NCBI GenBank assembly: GCA_946411385.1 | Contig: CAMKDV010000013.1 | Coordinates: 1-64,000, forward strand | Direction: 5' to 3' | DNA from: an uncultured Bacteroidales bacterium | Lineage (GTDB): Bacteria > Bacteroidota > Bacteroidia > Bacteroidales > Paludibacteraceae | Length of the DNA: 64,000 bases | Notes under the pieces: generated by a model | Database searches by the model: none | Told to the model about the DNA's origin: nothing | The model's input: only the letters and a program-made list of their open reading frames with translations | In this document: positions 24,097 to 33,322 of the stretch, in pieces | How positions within the stretch are numbered: position 1 is the first letter of the stretch | How the letters are laid out: every line of letters begins with the position of its first letter | Program-made: the position numbers and the translations under genes

Positions 24097-25164
24097 TTAT
24101 CTTCTGAACAGACGAACATACAACCATTTGACGCACACGTCCAGCAGATGGTTGAATGCCTCCAACGATCGCGACCAGCGACGATGATGGCGATGCCAGT
24201 AGCGGATATAATCGATTCGCAGCAGTTTGTTTTCGGGATAGAGACGCGGATGCAGATCCAGACGTTGCATGCAGGTTAGGTACTTGTCATCCATTGCTTG
24301 CAGGTCTTCCTTACGGAAATCGGCGCGTGGCATATCGAGCAGATAGATCTTGTATAGGATGCGCAGACGGTTTTCATAATACTGCTTCATCCATGCCACG
24401 CGTATGGGAGAGAGCTCGTTTCGATGCGCCTCATAGAACGCAAGCATTGCGTCGGTAACTATCTGCATTTGATTGACGCTTTTCATCAGCACTTTCGGAT
24501 CCATCGTCTGCCCTTCGCGATCAAGATTGTATTGATAGAGATTGAGGTTGAGGAAGCAGATCGTTTTGGCATAGAACGTCGGATAGCAAGCCCACTCGGT
24601 ATCTGTATAACTTATTCCTTCCGTCTGGCGATAACCCATATTGCGCAATAGTTCCGTGCGATAAGCAAGTGCGTGCATCAGGAAAAACCGGATATATCCG
24701 TCTTGCAGCACTTTATCCAATTCATACACCTTGCCATAGTCGTAAGGCTCACGACCCATCGTGTTGTATCGGATTACCTCTGTCACGTTGGCACCTATCT
24801 GCGAGAAATGTGTCACCAATATATCTGCATCCGTGCTCTCGGCTGCATCAAGAAAGGCATCTAATACATTGGTGTCAAACCAGTCGTCGGAATCCAGCAC
24901 TTTGACGTACTTACCCGTTGCCACAGGCAGCGCAGCATTGATTGTCGAGCCGTAGTTGCCGTTGGGCTTGTCAATCACGCGAATGCAGTTTGGGTGCTTC
25001 GTTTGCCATTCCTGTGCCACCTGCAGCGAGTTGTCTTTCGATCCGTCATTTACAACCAGTATATCCAATGCCTCAGCCCGCTGAGCCGATACCAGCGATT
25101 CCAAACACCGCGGCAGCAATACCGCCATGTTGTATGTGGGGATTATGATAGATAGGAGTTTCAT
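24097..25164 (-). CDS. Glycosyltransferase family 2
   Basis: A 355-residue GT-A transferase that adds a sugar from a nucleotide sugar. The start SIIIPTYNMAVLLPRCLESL, the nucleotide-binding ILVVNDGSKDNSL and the metal-binding VLDSDDW motifs are clear. The C-terminal third is helical and basic and probably lies on the membrane. It overlaps the upstream CDP-glycerol-type transferase by 4 bp (ATGA), so the two are translationally coupled. It is the last gene of the surface-glycan cluster. Donor and acceptor cannot be read. Confidence 0.9.
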   Translation of the reverse strand: MKLLSIIIPTYNMAVLLPRCLESLVSAQRAEALDILVVNDGSKDNSLQVAQEWQTKHPNCIRVIDKPNGNYGSTINAALPVATGKYVKVLDSDDWFDTNVLDAFLDAAESTDADILVTHFSQIGANVTEVIRYNTMGREPYDYGKVYELDKVLQDGYIRFFLMHALAYRTELLRNMGYRQTEGISYTDTEWACYPTFYAKTICFLNLNLYQYNLDREGQTMDPKVLMKSVNQMQIVTDAMLAFYEAHRNELSPIRVAWMKQYYENRLRILYKIYLLDMPRADFRKEDLQAMDDKYLTCMQRLDLHPRLYPENKLLRIDYIRYWHRHHRRWSRSLEAFNHLLDVCVKWLYVRLFRR

Positions 25165-26390
25165 AATGACAATATCTTTTGTACCAATTCCTCACAGCAA
25201 TTTCCTATCGGTAACGGACGGAAACGCTGTATCTCTTGTTTGGTAGGAGGATAGTATGTCCGTTGGCATAGACATTGTTCCATCTCATTCCATGAGTATA
25301 CACGTTTAGCTTCCAATAAGGAGTAGTCATAGTAGAACTCACGGGCTTTGGAGACATATTCCGCCTCATCAAAAGGAAAGAGGATAATAGGTCGTTTTAG
25401 TAATAAAAAGTCGAAATAAATACTGGAATAATCGCTGACCAATATATCTATATCGTTCAAGAACCGGTACAAATCATCATAATCATCATCGCCAATTGTA
25501 CGAAGACGTCCGTTGTTCCCTATATCAGCTTTCACGTCATCAAGGAAGTGGCCTTTGTACATGAATACGATATTATTATCTTCAAGCATTTGTTCGAAAT
25601 GCTCTTTGTCGAACCCTTCTGCCATCTTAAACGGATTGAACTTTCCGATTTTGTCATCTCGAAAAGTCGGCATATATAGCACTTTCAGCGGTTTGTTGAA
25701 TTGTGTATCCAATTGTTGGATCAGTCGTTCGCCGCTACTGCGCCCGTCTAACCTAGACAAGCGAGGTTCTACAATAGGCCACAAGCCTTCTTCCGGTAAA
25801 GCAAAGGCAGAAAGATAAAACGGCCGGAAGAAAGGGGAACTGCATAAGGTCGGTCCTGAAACAAACTCCCATGGCATAAGATGTTTGCGCAAGTTGGTCT
25901 TTAGGCGCTTCCATAGGCCTTTGTTGCGTAGGCGTGCCATGGCGTCATCTCCGACTTTCTTGATAGGCATGCCGTGCCACAAGTTGATGAATTGTATGCC
26001 GTTCATCTGCATGACATCAGAGTCGAAGGTGTTAGCCGTAGAGAAAAAAACTCCGGAAAGCCGCTGCAGTTTTTTCCCTTCCTTTGTTGTGCACATTGCA
26101 ACAGGTTTTCCTTCTTGTCGCAGACGGTTGTAGACTTGTTCGTTACGCGTCATCCATACTGCTCGTATCTCAGGATGATGTGCAAGGACATATTCATATA
26201 GTACGCGCGAATTGTCGGAGTAGCGTAGTCCGGACCATGCTCCGAATGTCCATAGGCGCATATCCCGCTTGCACAGACGCTGCGCATGCCATTGCGGTAA
26301 ATGGCGGACACCTCGTAACAGGTGCAGAATATCAGTAAGAATATTATGTTTATGTGCTTGAGGGATAACATCCTTAACATTTTCTTTCAT
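25161..26390 (-). CDS. CDP-glycerol/CDP-ribitol-type glycerophosphotransferase
   Basis: A 409-residue TagB/TagF-family protein, which transfers polyol-phosphate from a CDP-alcohol to a glycan. Family motifs: FINLWHGMPIKKVGDD (the catalytic HG), LYMPTFRD, and VSDYSSIYFDFLLLKRPIILFPFD. The N-terminal region (about 1-60) is basic and may dock to the membrane. It sits between an SDR and a GT2, in a cluster that also has a choline-P-cytidylyltransferase-like enzyme. Together they could make and transfer a CDP-activated alcohol. In Gram-negative Bacteroidales this points to a teichoic-acid-like substituent on a capsule or LPS; the actual alcohol is unknown. Confidence 0.88.
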   Translation of the reverse strand: MKENVKDVIPQAHKHNILTDILHLLRGVRHLPQWHAQRLCKRDMRLWTFGAWSGLRYSDNSRVLYEYVLAHHPEIRAVWMTRNEQVYNRLRQEGKPVAMCTTKEGKKLQRLSGVFFSTANTFDSDVMQMNGIQFINLWHGMPIKKVGDDAMARLRNKGLWKRLKTNLRKHLMPWEFVSGPTLCSSPFFRPFYLSAFALPEEGLWPIVEPRLSRLDGRSSGERLIQQLDTQFNKPLKVLYMPTFRDDKIGKFNPFKMAEGFDKEHFEQMLEDNNIVFMYKGHFLDDVKADIGNNGRLRTIGDDDYDDLYRFLNDIDILVSDYSSIYFDFLLLKRPIILFPFDEAEYVSKAREFYYDYSLLEAKRVYSWNEMEQCLCQRTYYPPTKQEIQRFRPLPIGNCCEELVQKILSL

Positions 26391-26407
26391 AAACTTAACT
26401 GGTATGC

Positions 26408-27127
26408 TTAACGAAAATCGTATCCTCCACTAACCTCGATCACGCTGCCGTTGACAAATGCATTGTTTATGCAGAAACGTACGGCATCTGCTACTTCCTC
26501 GGCTTCGGCAAAACGGCCGAGAGCTGTTTTGTGACAAATACTTTCGCGGATTTCAGTGGGTTTGTTCTTTTGCCATTCTGTATCCACAAATCCGGGGGCA
26601 ATAACATTTACTGTTGTTTCTGTTCCGGCAAAAGTTTTTACGAGGTTTTTAGCCAATGCTATTATTGCAGCCTTACTGACGCCATAAGCAAGTGAAACGC
26701 TATGCGGCAGAATTCCTAATAAAGAACTGATAAAAACAATACGCGCATTGTTAGGAATAAGTGCAAAAATATCACGTAGAAGTGTTACGTTGCTGTTAAC
26801 ATTGACTTGCATCACATGCTCCCACTCGTCATCGCTTATTTCTTGAAGCGGTTTACGTGAGGTAATGCCGGCGTTGAATACGATACAATCAATATGCTCC
26901 AGTTCTTGCAGTGCCTGTACAAGTTTTTGTATTGCATCTTTGTCGCCTTGATCGGCGCGGATAATACTAAAGACCCCGCCAGTAAGCGATAGTTCCTTTT
27001 CACAGCGTTGTGCGGCTTGCTCGTCGTTAGAATAGGTGACCATTACCCGATAACCTTCCGCAATAAGCATTTTTGCAATTGCAAGCCCGATACCACGCGT
27101 GCCGCCGGTGACAAGTGCGTTCTTCAT
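26408..27127 (-). CDS. SDR-family oxidoreductase (FabG-like)
   Basis: A 239-residue short-chain dehydrogenase. ALVTGGTRGIGLAIA is the NAD(P)-binding motif, NAG is in VFNAGITS, and the catalytic Ser-Tyr-Lys is in FISSLLG...AYGVSKAA. The C-terminus VNGSVIEVSGGY is as in FabG. In fatty acid synthesis FabG sits with other fab genes; here the neighbours are a nucleotidyltransferase (3 bp away) and a polyol-phosphate transferase. A role in reducing a sugar-phosphate to the polyol used by the pathway, as TarJ- or Bcs1-like reductases do, is more likely. Confidence 0.85.
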   Translation of the reverse strand: MKNALVTGGTRGIGLAIAKMLIAEGYRVMVTYSNDEQAAQRCEKELSLTGGVFSIIRADQGDKDAIQKLVQALQELEHIDCIVFNAGITSRKPLQEISDDEWEHVMQVNVNSNVTLLRDIFALIPNNARIVFISSLLGILPHSVSLAYGVSKAAIIALAKNLVKTFAGTETTVNVIAPGFVDTEWQKNKPTEIRESICHKTALGRFAEAEEVADAVRFCINNAFVNGSVIEVSGGYDFR

Positions 27128-27130
27128 TTG

Positions 27131-27844
27131 TTAATCGTCTAATTTAATAATTTGCCTGATCTTCAGTAAGTTGTCTATTGAGTCTATCTCTGACCATTGG
27201 TAATCGCAAACATCCTTCACGCTGAAACTAGCTTGCATCATAAGTGACATCTGTACCAATCCGTTCTCGTACCATTGGTCGTAGAGTTCCTCTTTCACCA
27301 TCTTATCCACTTCTTTGCAAAAATGTTTGGCATCTTCAGGTGTAAACTTTGTAATACCGACGTATTCGCCGGAATACTCGTTTAGTTCCTTACCCATTAC
27401 CACCATTTTCCCGTTAAGAGCCTGCACGTTGTAATCGCCGTTGCTACGGATTGACGAGTCGAAATAGATAAGGCTCTCTGTCGGTTCTTCCGTGATGATT
27501 TCTGCCAACTCTTTGCTGAATACAATATCTGCGTTGAGGATGGTGACAGGTTTGCCACTGTTCAGTATGTCACTAGCAAACCAAAGCGAAGCTACACTAT
27601 TTGTGACCCGATAATAAGGATTGACAATGATTGAGCATTGAGCGCCTAAGAGTTTTTGTATTTTGTCTGCCTCGAAACCAACCACTACAGTAATATGTGC
27701 CGAACTGTCGTTGGCATGAATGAGTCTGACGGCACGCTCAATAATTGTTTCCTTCTCTGAGATGCGAACAAGGCATTTCGGCATATTCTTCGTGTAAGGG
27801 TACAAACGAGTGCCTACTCCGGCTGCTAAAATGATATATTCCAT
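27131..27844 (-). CDS. Nucleotidyltransferase, phosphocholine-cytidylyltransferase-like
   Basis: I choose ATG 27844 (237 residues, MEYIILAAGVGTRLYPYT); an upstream TTG frame reaches 27889 but overlaps DUF2284. The N-terminus is the NTP-binding LAAG.GTRL...PK loop. NPYYRVTNSVASLW and the late DYQWSEIDSIDNL are typical of LicC-like cytidylyltransferases, which make CDP-choline or similar CDP-alcohols. It lies directly before an SDR and a CDP-glycerol-type transferase. The product may be the CDP-alcohol used by the latter. The exact substrate is inferred from context. Confidence 0.8.
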   Translation of the reverse strand: MEYIILAAGVGTRLYPYTKNMPKCLVRISEKETIIERAVRLIHANDSSAHITVVVGFEADKIQKLLGAQCSIIVNPYYRVTNSVASLWFASDILNSGKPVTILNADIVFSKELAEIITEEPTESLIYFDSSIRSNGDYNVQALNGKMVVMGKELNEYSGEYVGITKFTPEDAKHFCKEVDKMVKEELYDQWYENGLVQMSLMMQASFSVKDVCDYQWSEIDSIDNLLKIRQIIKLDD

Positions 27845-27882
27845 ATATTTGAAAAATGAATGTTCTTTATATTTTTGGATTT

Positions 27883-28416
27883 TTACCAAAGGAATAAACC
27901 ATAACGATATAGATAATCCTTTGGAGGAAAGACAACCTCAATACCAATGTTCTTCAACGTACTTATGACATTGCAACTTGTGGCTTCCCATGGAACGCGC
28001 GATAGAGAGGGATTGGCACACTGCTCCTTTGAGCAACCGTTTTTGCAGAGTTTGCAACTGCCGCCGATAAACGAAAGAGCCAGTGTGTTGTTCCTTTTAT
28101 ACAACTCTCCTTCGAGGTAGAGCATAGCGCGGTGAACCATATTCGTGGATTTGTACCGCACCTCTTCATCTACTGCTACATGCTCCAGGGGCATCTTGCA
28201 GATGATGACAGCAGCATGCTCATATTCTTGCACAAGTTTATGATAGTCTATTGACGGCAGATGTCCTGGACAGGTCCACTTGGTGTGGTAGTTCGAGCAA
28301 TGGAAACATTTCTGCTTCACACGCTCTTCAAACACCATGTCCTCACCTCGTATCTCCACTGCTTCCAGCAGCGGGTACTGCGCTTTCAGTATGTCTTGTA
28401 GTTCGTTTATTTTCAT
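27883..28416 (-). CDS. DUF2284 metal-binding protein
   Basis: A 177-residue Cys-rich protein of the DUF2284 family. Cysteine clusters KCFHCSNYHTKWTCPGH (N-terminal third) and CKLCKNGCSKEQCANP (about 120-135) suggest an iron-sulfur cluster or zinc. The central AAVIICKMPLE strand and AMLYLEGELYKRN helix are typical of the family. It sits inside a surface-glycan cluster, 4 bp from a GT4 gene and close to the nucleotidyltransferase, which is odd for a family usually thought of as redox-related. Its role in the cluster is unknown. Confidence 0.82.
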   Translation of the reverse strand: MKINELQDILKAQYPLLEAVEIRGEDMVFEERVKQKCFHCSNYHTKWTCPGHLPSIDYHKLVQEYEHAAVIICKMPLEHVAVDEEVRYKSTNMVHRAMLYLEGELYKRNNTLALSFIGGSCKLCKNGCSKEQCANPSLSRVPWEATSCNVISTLKNIGIEVVFPPKDYLYRYGLFLW

Positions 28417-28420
28417 CTGT

Positions 28421-29566
28421 TTATTTATTGTATAGCCGTAAGAACGTGTGCGTCATCTTGTCCCATGCATATTTGTCCTTTTCCAAACGCAGGTACTCGG
28501 TAAACGCCTCTTGCCGCTCGTGGGTATAATAGTCGCGTAAGGCATCGGCGATGGCGGTTGCTTCCGGAGTAACGGCATAGCCCATCAATCCGTGGTGAAC
28601 AATCTCCGCCAAGCCGCCTACATTTGTGACGAGCATCGGTTTCTCGAAATGGAATGCCACCTGCGTTACGCCCGACTGTGTAGCCGACTTATACGGCTGT
28701 ACAATCAGGTTCGCCGCGCCGAAGTATTTGCGCAAATCGCCATCGGGGATAAATTCGTTGCGAATAATCACTCGTTCATCCAGTCCGCTGCGGCTTATCT
28801 GCTCGCGGTATTTCTGCTCATCCTCATAGAATTCTCCCGCCACGAGCAGCCGTAGGTTCGGCAAATCGTCTTTCACTTGCGCAAAAGCATCTATCAGCAG
28901 GTCAAGTCCTTTGTAGGCACGCACCAACCCGAAGAACAGCATATAGTCTTGCTCCGGATCAAGTCCCAACGCTTCACATGCCGCTGTTTTGTTCATCGGC
29001 TCGCCGTAATGGTCGTAGATAGGATGCGGACTGAACGTCTTGGGTTTGCAGTGGCGCTTGTCCAGATTCTCAATATCATCTACCACACTCTCCGAGAGGG
29101 CAATAAAAGCATCGGTAACCTGTACAAACACAGGTGCAAACATCTTGTCAAGAACCGATGGCTCATGAGGTATCATATTATGCACCAATGCCATGCACCG
29201 CGTATGCCCGTTGCGCTTTACGATGCGCTCTATCGTGGCAAAAGCCGGAGCGAAGAACGCCATCCAATAGCAGCATATCACCAGATCCGGACGTTGCTTG
29301 CGCAGACGATGACCTACACGAAGCCATGACAACGGATTGCACGAGTTCACGGCACGCGTGATGGTTAAATCCTTCGGTGCAGGGTCAGATGAATATTGCG
29401 TCTTGCCGGGAAAAAGGAACGACGGGTATTGCGTTGTGAATGTCACTACCTCTACCTTGTGTCCCTCTGCCTGAAACTGTTGCGCCAACCGCTGATTGAA
29501 CGTCGCCAGCCCGCCCCGGAAGGGGTAGGCTGTCCCGACGATTACTATGTGCAACTGTTTATCCAT
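28421..29566 (-). CDS. Glycosyltransferase family 4
   Basis: A 381-residue GT-B transferase. The N-terminal VGTAYPFRGGLATFNQRLAQ (acceptor side), the middle LFFGLVRAYKGLDLLIDAF, and the C-terminal AANLIVQPYKSATQSGVTQVAFHFEKPMLVTNVGGL with the donor-binding region are all clear. It is the first gene of the glycan cluster. It follows the oxaloacetate-decarboxylase-like gene at 33 bp with a stop-associated palindrome between, so the cluster may be read from upstream. Confidence 0.92.
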   Translation of the reverse strand: MDKQLHIVIVGTAYPFRGGLATFNQRLAQQFQAEGHKVEVVTFTTQYPSFLFPGKTQYSSDPAPKDLTITRAVNSCNPLSWLRVGHRLRKQRPDLVICCYWMAFFAPAFATIERIVKRNGHTRCMALVHNMIPHEPSVLDKMFAPVFVQVTDAFIALSESVVDDIENLDKRHCKPKTFSPHPIYDHYGEPMNKTAACEALGLDPEQDYMLFFGLVRAYKGLDLLIDAFAQVKDDLPNLRLLVAGEFYEDEQKYREQISRSGLDERVIIRNEFIPDGDLRKYFGAANLIVQPYKSATQSGVTQVAFHFEKPMLVTNVGGLAEIVHHGLMGYAVTPEATAIADALRDYYTHERQEAFTEYLRLEKDKYAWDKMTHTFLRLYNK

Positions 29567-29580
29567 GCGCGATAGGGTGT

Positions 29581-29600
29581 ATCAGCCATGTTTGGCTGAT
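29581..29600. repeat. Stop-associated palindrome ATCAGCCA-N4-TGGCTGAT
   Basis: A perfect 8-bp inverted repeat whose last base touches the stop codon of the upstream gene (29600-29602). Member of the palindrome family also seen at 42820, 49244 and 59924. Confidence 0.85.
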
Positions 29601-31495
29601 TACTTCTTCTCCGCTTTGATGACGTTCGAGCTGTCTTTCCACTTGCTCTCCTTTGCCTTCACAACCTTTGTGTCCGCTTTGGCGGCTTTCGGAGCTTTGG
29701 CTTTTGGTTCTTCCACGTATTCCGCTTTTTCCATCCAGCAGATGGCATCGCCCTTCACGGCTTTGTCGCCTTGCTGACGGTCGACGGCTACGAGACGACA
29801 ATGGTCAAACGCACGCAGTGCTTCGATGCCGTGAGCGGTCTCGAGGTAGCATACCACATCGTCTTTCTTGAAGAACGTGCCGAAAGCGGGAGCATGGCTG
29901 TCTTCGTTGAAATCCAGTTCCCACAGTACTTTACCTGCCTGCGGAGCCTCGATAGGTTCGCTGCTCGGGTGGAGGATGGCACGTTTGTCGGCTGCCGAGA
30001 TGAACTTAACCTGCTCACCTTGCTTGGCTGCTTTCTCCATACGCTCCAGCAGGTCTTTGTTGAACTGCTCTTTTGCCTGACCTGACTTGAACTCGCGATA
30101 CTGCTTCTCGTGCATGGCGAACTCAAACAGCTCTTCGTCGTCTTGTCCGCGATCCCAGCCAAGTTTCTCCATCTCTTCGATATAGTGTGGCAGCACGTTC
30201 GGATAGAGTTTCTGCGGGTCGTCGGTATAGAACTCGAAGCCTTTCTCTTTTGCCAGTTCGATGATTTCCGGTGCAAGTTCGCCAGGCAGTTTGCCTGACT
30301 TGCCGAGAATCATGCCCCACATAGCCGGATCCATGCGAGTAAAATCTTTCTCTCCCATCGAGCGTGAGTAGAGGTTCATCAGCGCAGCGTTCTTCACATA
30401 CTGGCTGAACGGCGTTACCAGACACGGTGTGCCGAGCATCGGCCATATGCGTTGCACCTCGTCGAAGAGCTGTACCAGCAGTTCATCTTCGCTCAGTTCG
30501 GGCTCACCTTTCTTCTTCAGGTTGGCGTTGATAGCGGCATGCATGCCTTTCAGGTCAGCCATCAGACTGCCCATCATACCTCCCGGCAAACCGCATCCAA
30601 CCAGCAGCGAAGTCATCAGCGCGTTCTTCGGGTCGATCCAGTATCCCAGGAAATCGTCGATGAACGACTGCGTGAGGCTCCTTGCCTCCATGTAGGCTTT
30701 CATATTGATATCTTTCACCAGGAATCCCGCATCTTTCAGCATGGCTTGGATGGTGATCACGTCCGGATGTACCTTACCCCAACTCAGTGGCTCCATCGCT
30801 ACGTCCAGCACGTCGCCACCGGCTTTGGCTACCTCCAACATCGAGGCTACCGAGAAGCCCGGACCTGTATGACCGTGATATTGGATGATGATATGCGGAT
30901 GTTTCTCTTTGATGGCGGCTACTATCGTGCCCAGCATGGCCGGACGGCCGATACCTGCCATATCCTTGAGGCATATCTCCTGTGCACCGCCCTCAATCAG
31001 TTGCTCCGCCAGGTTGATGTAATACTCTGCCGTGTGCACTTTCGAATAGGTGATACACATCGTTGCCTGTGCCGTCATGCCGGCTTCTTTTGCCCACTTG
31101 ATGCTCGGGATGATGTTCCTCGGGTCGTTCAGGCCGCAGAAGATGCGGGTGATGTTTGTTCCCTGTGCGTGCTTCACTTTGTACATCAGTTGGCGTACAT
31201 CAGCCGGCACGGGGTTCATTCGCAGCGCATTCAGGCCACGGTCAAGCATGTGCGTGAGTATACCTGCCTCGTTGAACGGTTTGCAGAACGTCCTGACAGC
31301 CAGGTTGGGGTTCTCGCCATATAGGAGGTTCACTTGTTCGGATGCTCCACCGTTGGTCTCTACGCGGTCGAAGCAACCCATATCGATGATCACGGGTGCA
31401 ATCTTTGCCAACTGATCCTTACGGGGAACGTACTTGCCACTGCTCTGCCACATGTCGCGGTACACGAGCGAGAATTGGACTTCTTTCTTTGCCAT
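29600..31495 (-). CDS. Oxaloacetate decarboxylase/pyruvate carboxylase B-like, biotin site lost
   Basis: A 631-residue protein. Residues about 1-450 are a carboxyltransferase TIM barrel of the OadA/PycB type: YRDMWQSS replaces the usual LRDGHQS, but ICLKDMAG (catalytic Lys) and the metal ligands IQYHGHTGPG are kept. A C-terminal biotinyl-like domain follows (about 515-575), but where AMKM should be it reads LETAHGIEA, so there is no biotin lysine. The last ~55 residues are Lys/Ala-rich. The protein may use a separate biotin carrier or act differently. It lies between mutL and the glycan cluster, in the same direction. Confidence 0.8.
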   Translation of the reverse strand: MAKKEVQFSLVYRDMWQSSGKYVPRKDQLAKIAPVIIDMGCFDRVETNGGASEQVNLLYGENPNLAVRTFCKPFNEAGILTHMLDRGLNALRMNPVPADVRQLMYKVKHAQGTNITRIFCGLNDPRNIIPSIKWAKEAGMTAQATMCITYSKVHTAEYYINLAEQLIEGGAQEICLKDMAGIGRPAMLGTIVAAIKEKHPHIIIQYHGHTGPGFSVASMLEVAKAGGDVLDVAMEPLSWGKVHPDVITIQAMLKDAGFLVKDINMKAYMEARSLTQSFIDDFLGYWIDPKNALMTSLLVGCGLPGGMMGSLMADLKGMHAAINANLKKKGEPELSEDELLVQLFDEVQRIWPMLGTPCLVTPFSQYVKNAALMNLYSRSMGEKDFTRMDPAMWGMILGKSGKLPGELAPEIIELAKEKGFEFYTDDPQKLYPNVLPHYIEEMEKLGWDRGQDDEELFEFAMHEKQYREFKSGQAKEQFNKDLLERMEKAAKQGEQVKFISAADKRAILHPSSEPIEAPQAGKVLWELDFNEDSHAPAFGTFFKKDDVVCYLETAHGIEALRAFDHCRLVAVDRQQGDKAVKGDAICWMEKAEYVEEPKAKAPKAAKADTKVVKAKESKWKDSSNVIKAEKK

Positions 31496-31530
31496 GGTAT
31501 ATGTTGTATTATATTATTTTATGATTATTG

Positions 31531-33312
31531 TCAAAACAGTTTGGCCATTGCCTCTGCATCCATCTCGCGGATGACGGTTTTCCCGTCGGGCGTGATACGT
31601 GGCATAGCCAGGTTGAACAGCCTGCGTAGCAGATCGTTGCGCTCGTCGTCTGTCAGACGCTTGCCGGATGGGATGGCGGCTGTTCGTGCCAGTCCCAATG
31701 CTATCTGTTTGCGCAGATCTTCGCCTACCGTGGACGAGGCTTCGGTTATCAGTTGTCGAAGCGAACTCTCCGCGTTCTGTCCGGCAAGCATTGCCGGCAC
31801 AGCGGTGATATCTATTGTCTGCGCGTCAATCTTTTCAAAGATAAACCCGAGGTGCTCCAAATCGCTCTGCATCGAGGCAAAAACGATCTCTTCCTCTTTG
31901 CTCAGCGTGATGCTCTCGGGGAATAGCAGTTGCTGACCTGTGCCATGTTCGTGGCTCAGCATTCCCAGCAACTCGTGATACAATATATTTACGTGTGCGC
32001 GCCGCGCGTGCACGAGCAGCATCTTGTCGCCTACGGCGCAAGCTATATAGCCGTTGCAGTCCACAGCCCTGAACACCTGCTGTCCGTTCAGTTCGTTCAG
32101 CGGCGTGGTGTCTATATCCATCTCATGCTGCTGCGGCTCAACTTTCTGTTGCACGCCGGCATACAGGTCCTGCCAGTTGTGCGACACCCCAGGCCGTTTG
32201 AACGGGTTATAGCCAGATGACATCTGCAGTTGAGGCATCTGTGCTTGCTGCGGCTGATGGGCATTGGGGATGGGCATGTCGATGTTACCTCCCAGAAAAT
32301 CTATCGACGGTACTACATTGAACTTGCCCAATGCTGCGCGAATGCTGGCTGATAGGATAGGGTAGATCGACTGCTCATCAGCAAACTTTATCTCCGTCTT
32401 TGTAGGATGGACGTTCACGTCAATCTGCTCCGGACGGATGGTGAAATAAATGAAGTAGGGTGGCAGGTGGTCGGCATCCAGCATCCCCGTGTACGCTTGT
32501 AGCACGGCCTTGTGGAAATACGGATGGCGCATGTACCTGCCGTTGACGAAGAAGAACTGTTGCGCTTGCTTGCCCGCTGCTTCAGGCTTGCCTACAAATC
32601 CGCTGATGGTCACCAACTCTGTCTGTTGGTTGATCTCCAGCAGTTGTGCGGTGTACATCTTGTTCTTGCTTTTGCCGAACACTTGTTCGATGCGCTGCTT
32701 GGTTGTGCCGGTACTCAGGTCGTAGATGATCTCGTCATCCGCCACGAACGTGAAGGCTATCTGCGGATATACCAGCACGATATGCTGGAATGTCGTAATC
32801 AGGTTGCGCAGCTCCGTCTGGTCGGATTTCAGGAAACGCCTGCGTGCCGGTACGTTGAAGAAGAGGTTCGTCACCTGGATGTTCGTCCCTACCGCACACT
32901 GGCAGAACTCCTGTTTCTCCACTTGCGAACCGTTTATCTCCAGCAGCGTGCCCATCTCATCCTCTGCACGGCGCGTGGTCATCTTCACTTGTGCCACGGC
33001 GCAGATGCTCGGTAGTGCCTCACCGCGAAAACCCATCGTCTGCAAGGTGAACAGATCGTCTGCCTTGCTTATTTTCGATGTGGCATGCCGCTCAAACGCC
33101 ATGCGTGCGTCCGATGCAGACATGCCCGAACCGTTGTCAATCACTTGCACCAGCGTCTTGCCCGCATCGCGTACATGCACGCGGATAGTGGTCGCCCCGG
33201 CATCCAGGGCGTTCTCCACCAGCTCTTTCAGACAAGATGCCGGACGTTGGATCACCTCGCCGGCCGCTATCTGATTCGCTACGGAATCCGGTAACAAATG
33301 AATGACATCCAT
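31531..33312 (-). CDS. mutL: DNA mismatch repair protein MutL
   Basis: A GHKL ATPase that couples MutS to strand removal. The 593 residues start with IAAGEVIQRPASCLKELVENALDAGAT, then DNGSGM and FRGEALPSI, the three ATP-site motifs; the C-terminal dimer domain follows a Gln-rich linker (about 325-375). At about 438 the endonuclease-type DQHA..E motif is replaced by VHARRAHVNILYHEL, so the metal-binding DQH is gone and the protein is unlikely to nick DNA itself. The heptamer TTTCACC array lies directly in front of the start. Confidence 0.95.
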   Translation of the reverse strand: MDVIHLLPDSVANQIAAGEVIQRPASCLKELVENALDAGATTIRVHVRDAGKTLVQVIDNGSGMSASDARMAFERHATSKISKADDLFTLQTMGFRGEALPSICAVAQVKMTTRRAEDEMGTLLEINGSQVEKQEFCQCAVGTNIQVTNLFFNVPARRRFLKSDQTELRNLITTFQHIVLVYPQIAFTFVADDEIIYDLSTGTTKQRIEQVFGKSKNKMYTAQLLEINQQTELVTISGFVGKPEAAGKQAQQFFFVNGRYMRHPYFHKAVLQAYTGMLDADHLPPYFIYFTIRPEQIDVNVHPTKTEIKFADEQSIYPILSASIRAALGKFNVVPSIDFLGGNIDMPIPNAHQPQQAQMPQLQMSSGYNPFKRPGVSHNWQDLYAGVQQKVEPQQHEMDIDTTPLNELNGQQVFRAVDCNGYIACAVGDKMLLVHARRAHVNILYHELLGMLSHEHGTGQQLLFPESITLSKEEEIVFASMQSDLEHLGFIFEKIDAQTIDITAVPAMLAGQNAESSLRQLITEASSTVGEDLRKQIALGLARTAAIPSGKRLTDDERNDLLRRLFNLAMPRITPDGKTVIREMDAEAMAKLF

Positions 33313-33322
33313 GGCTTTCGCC

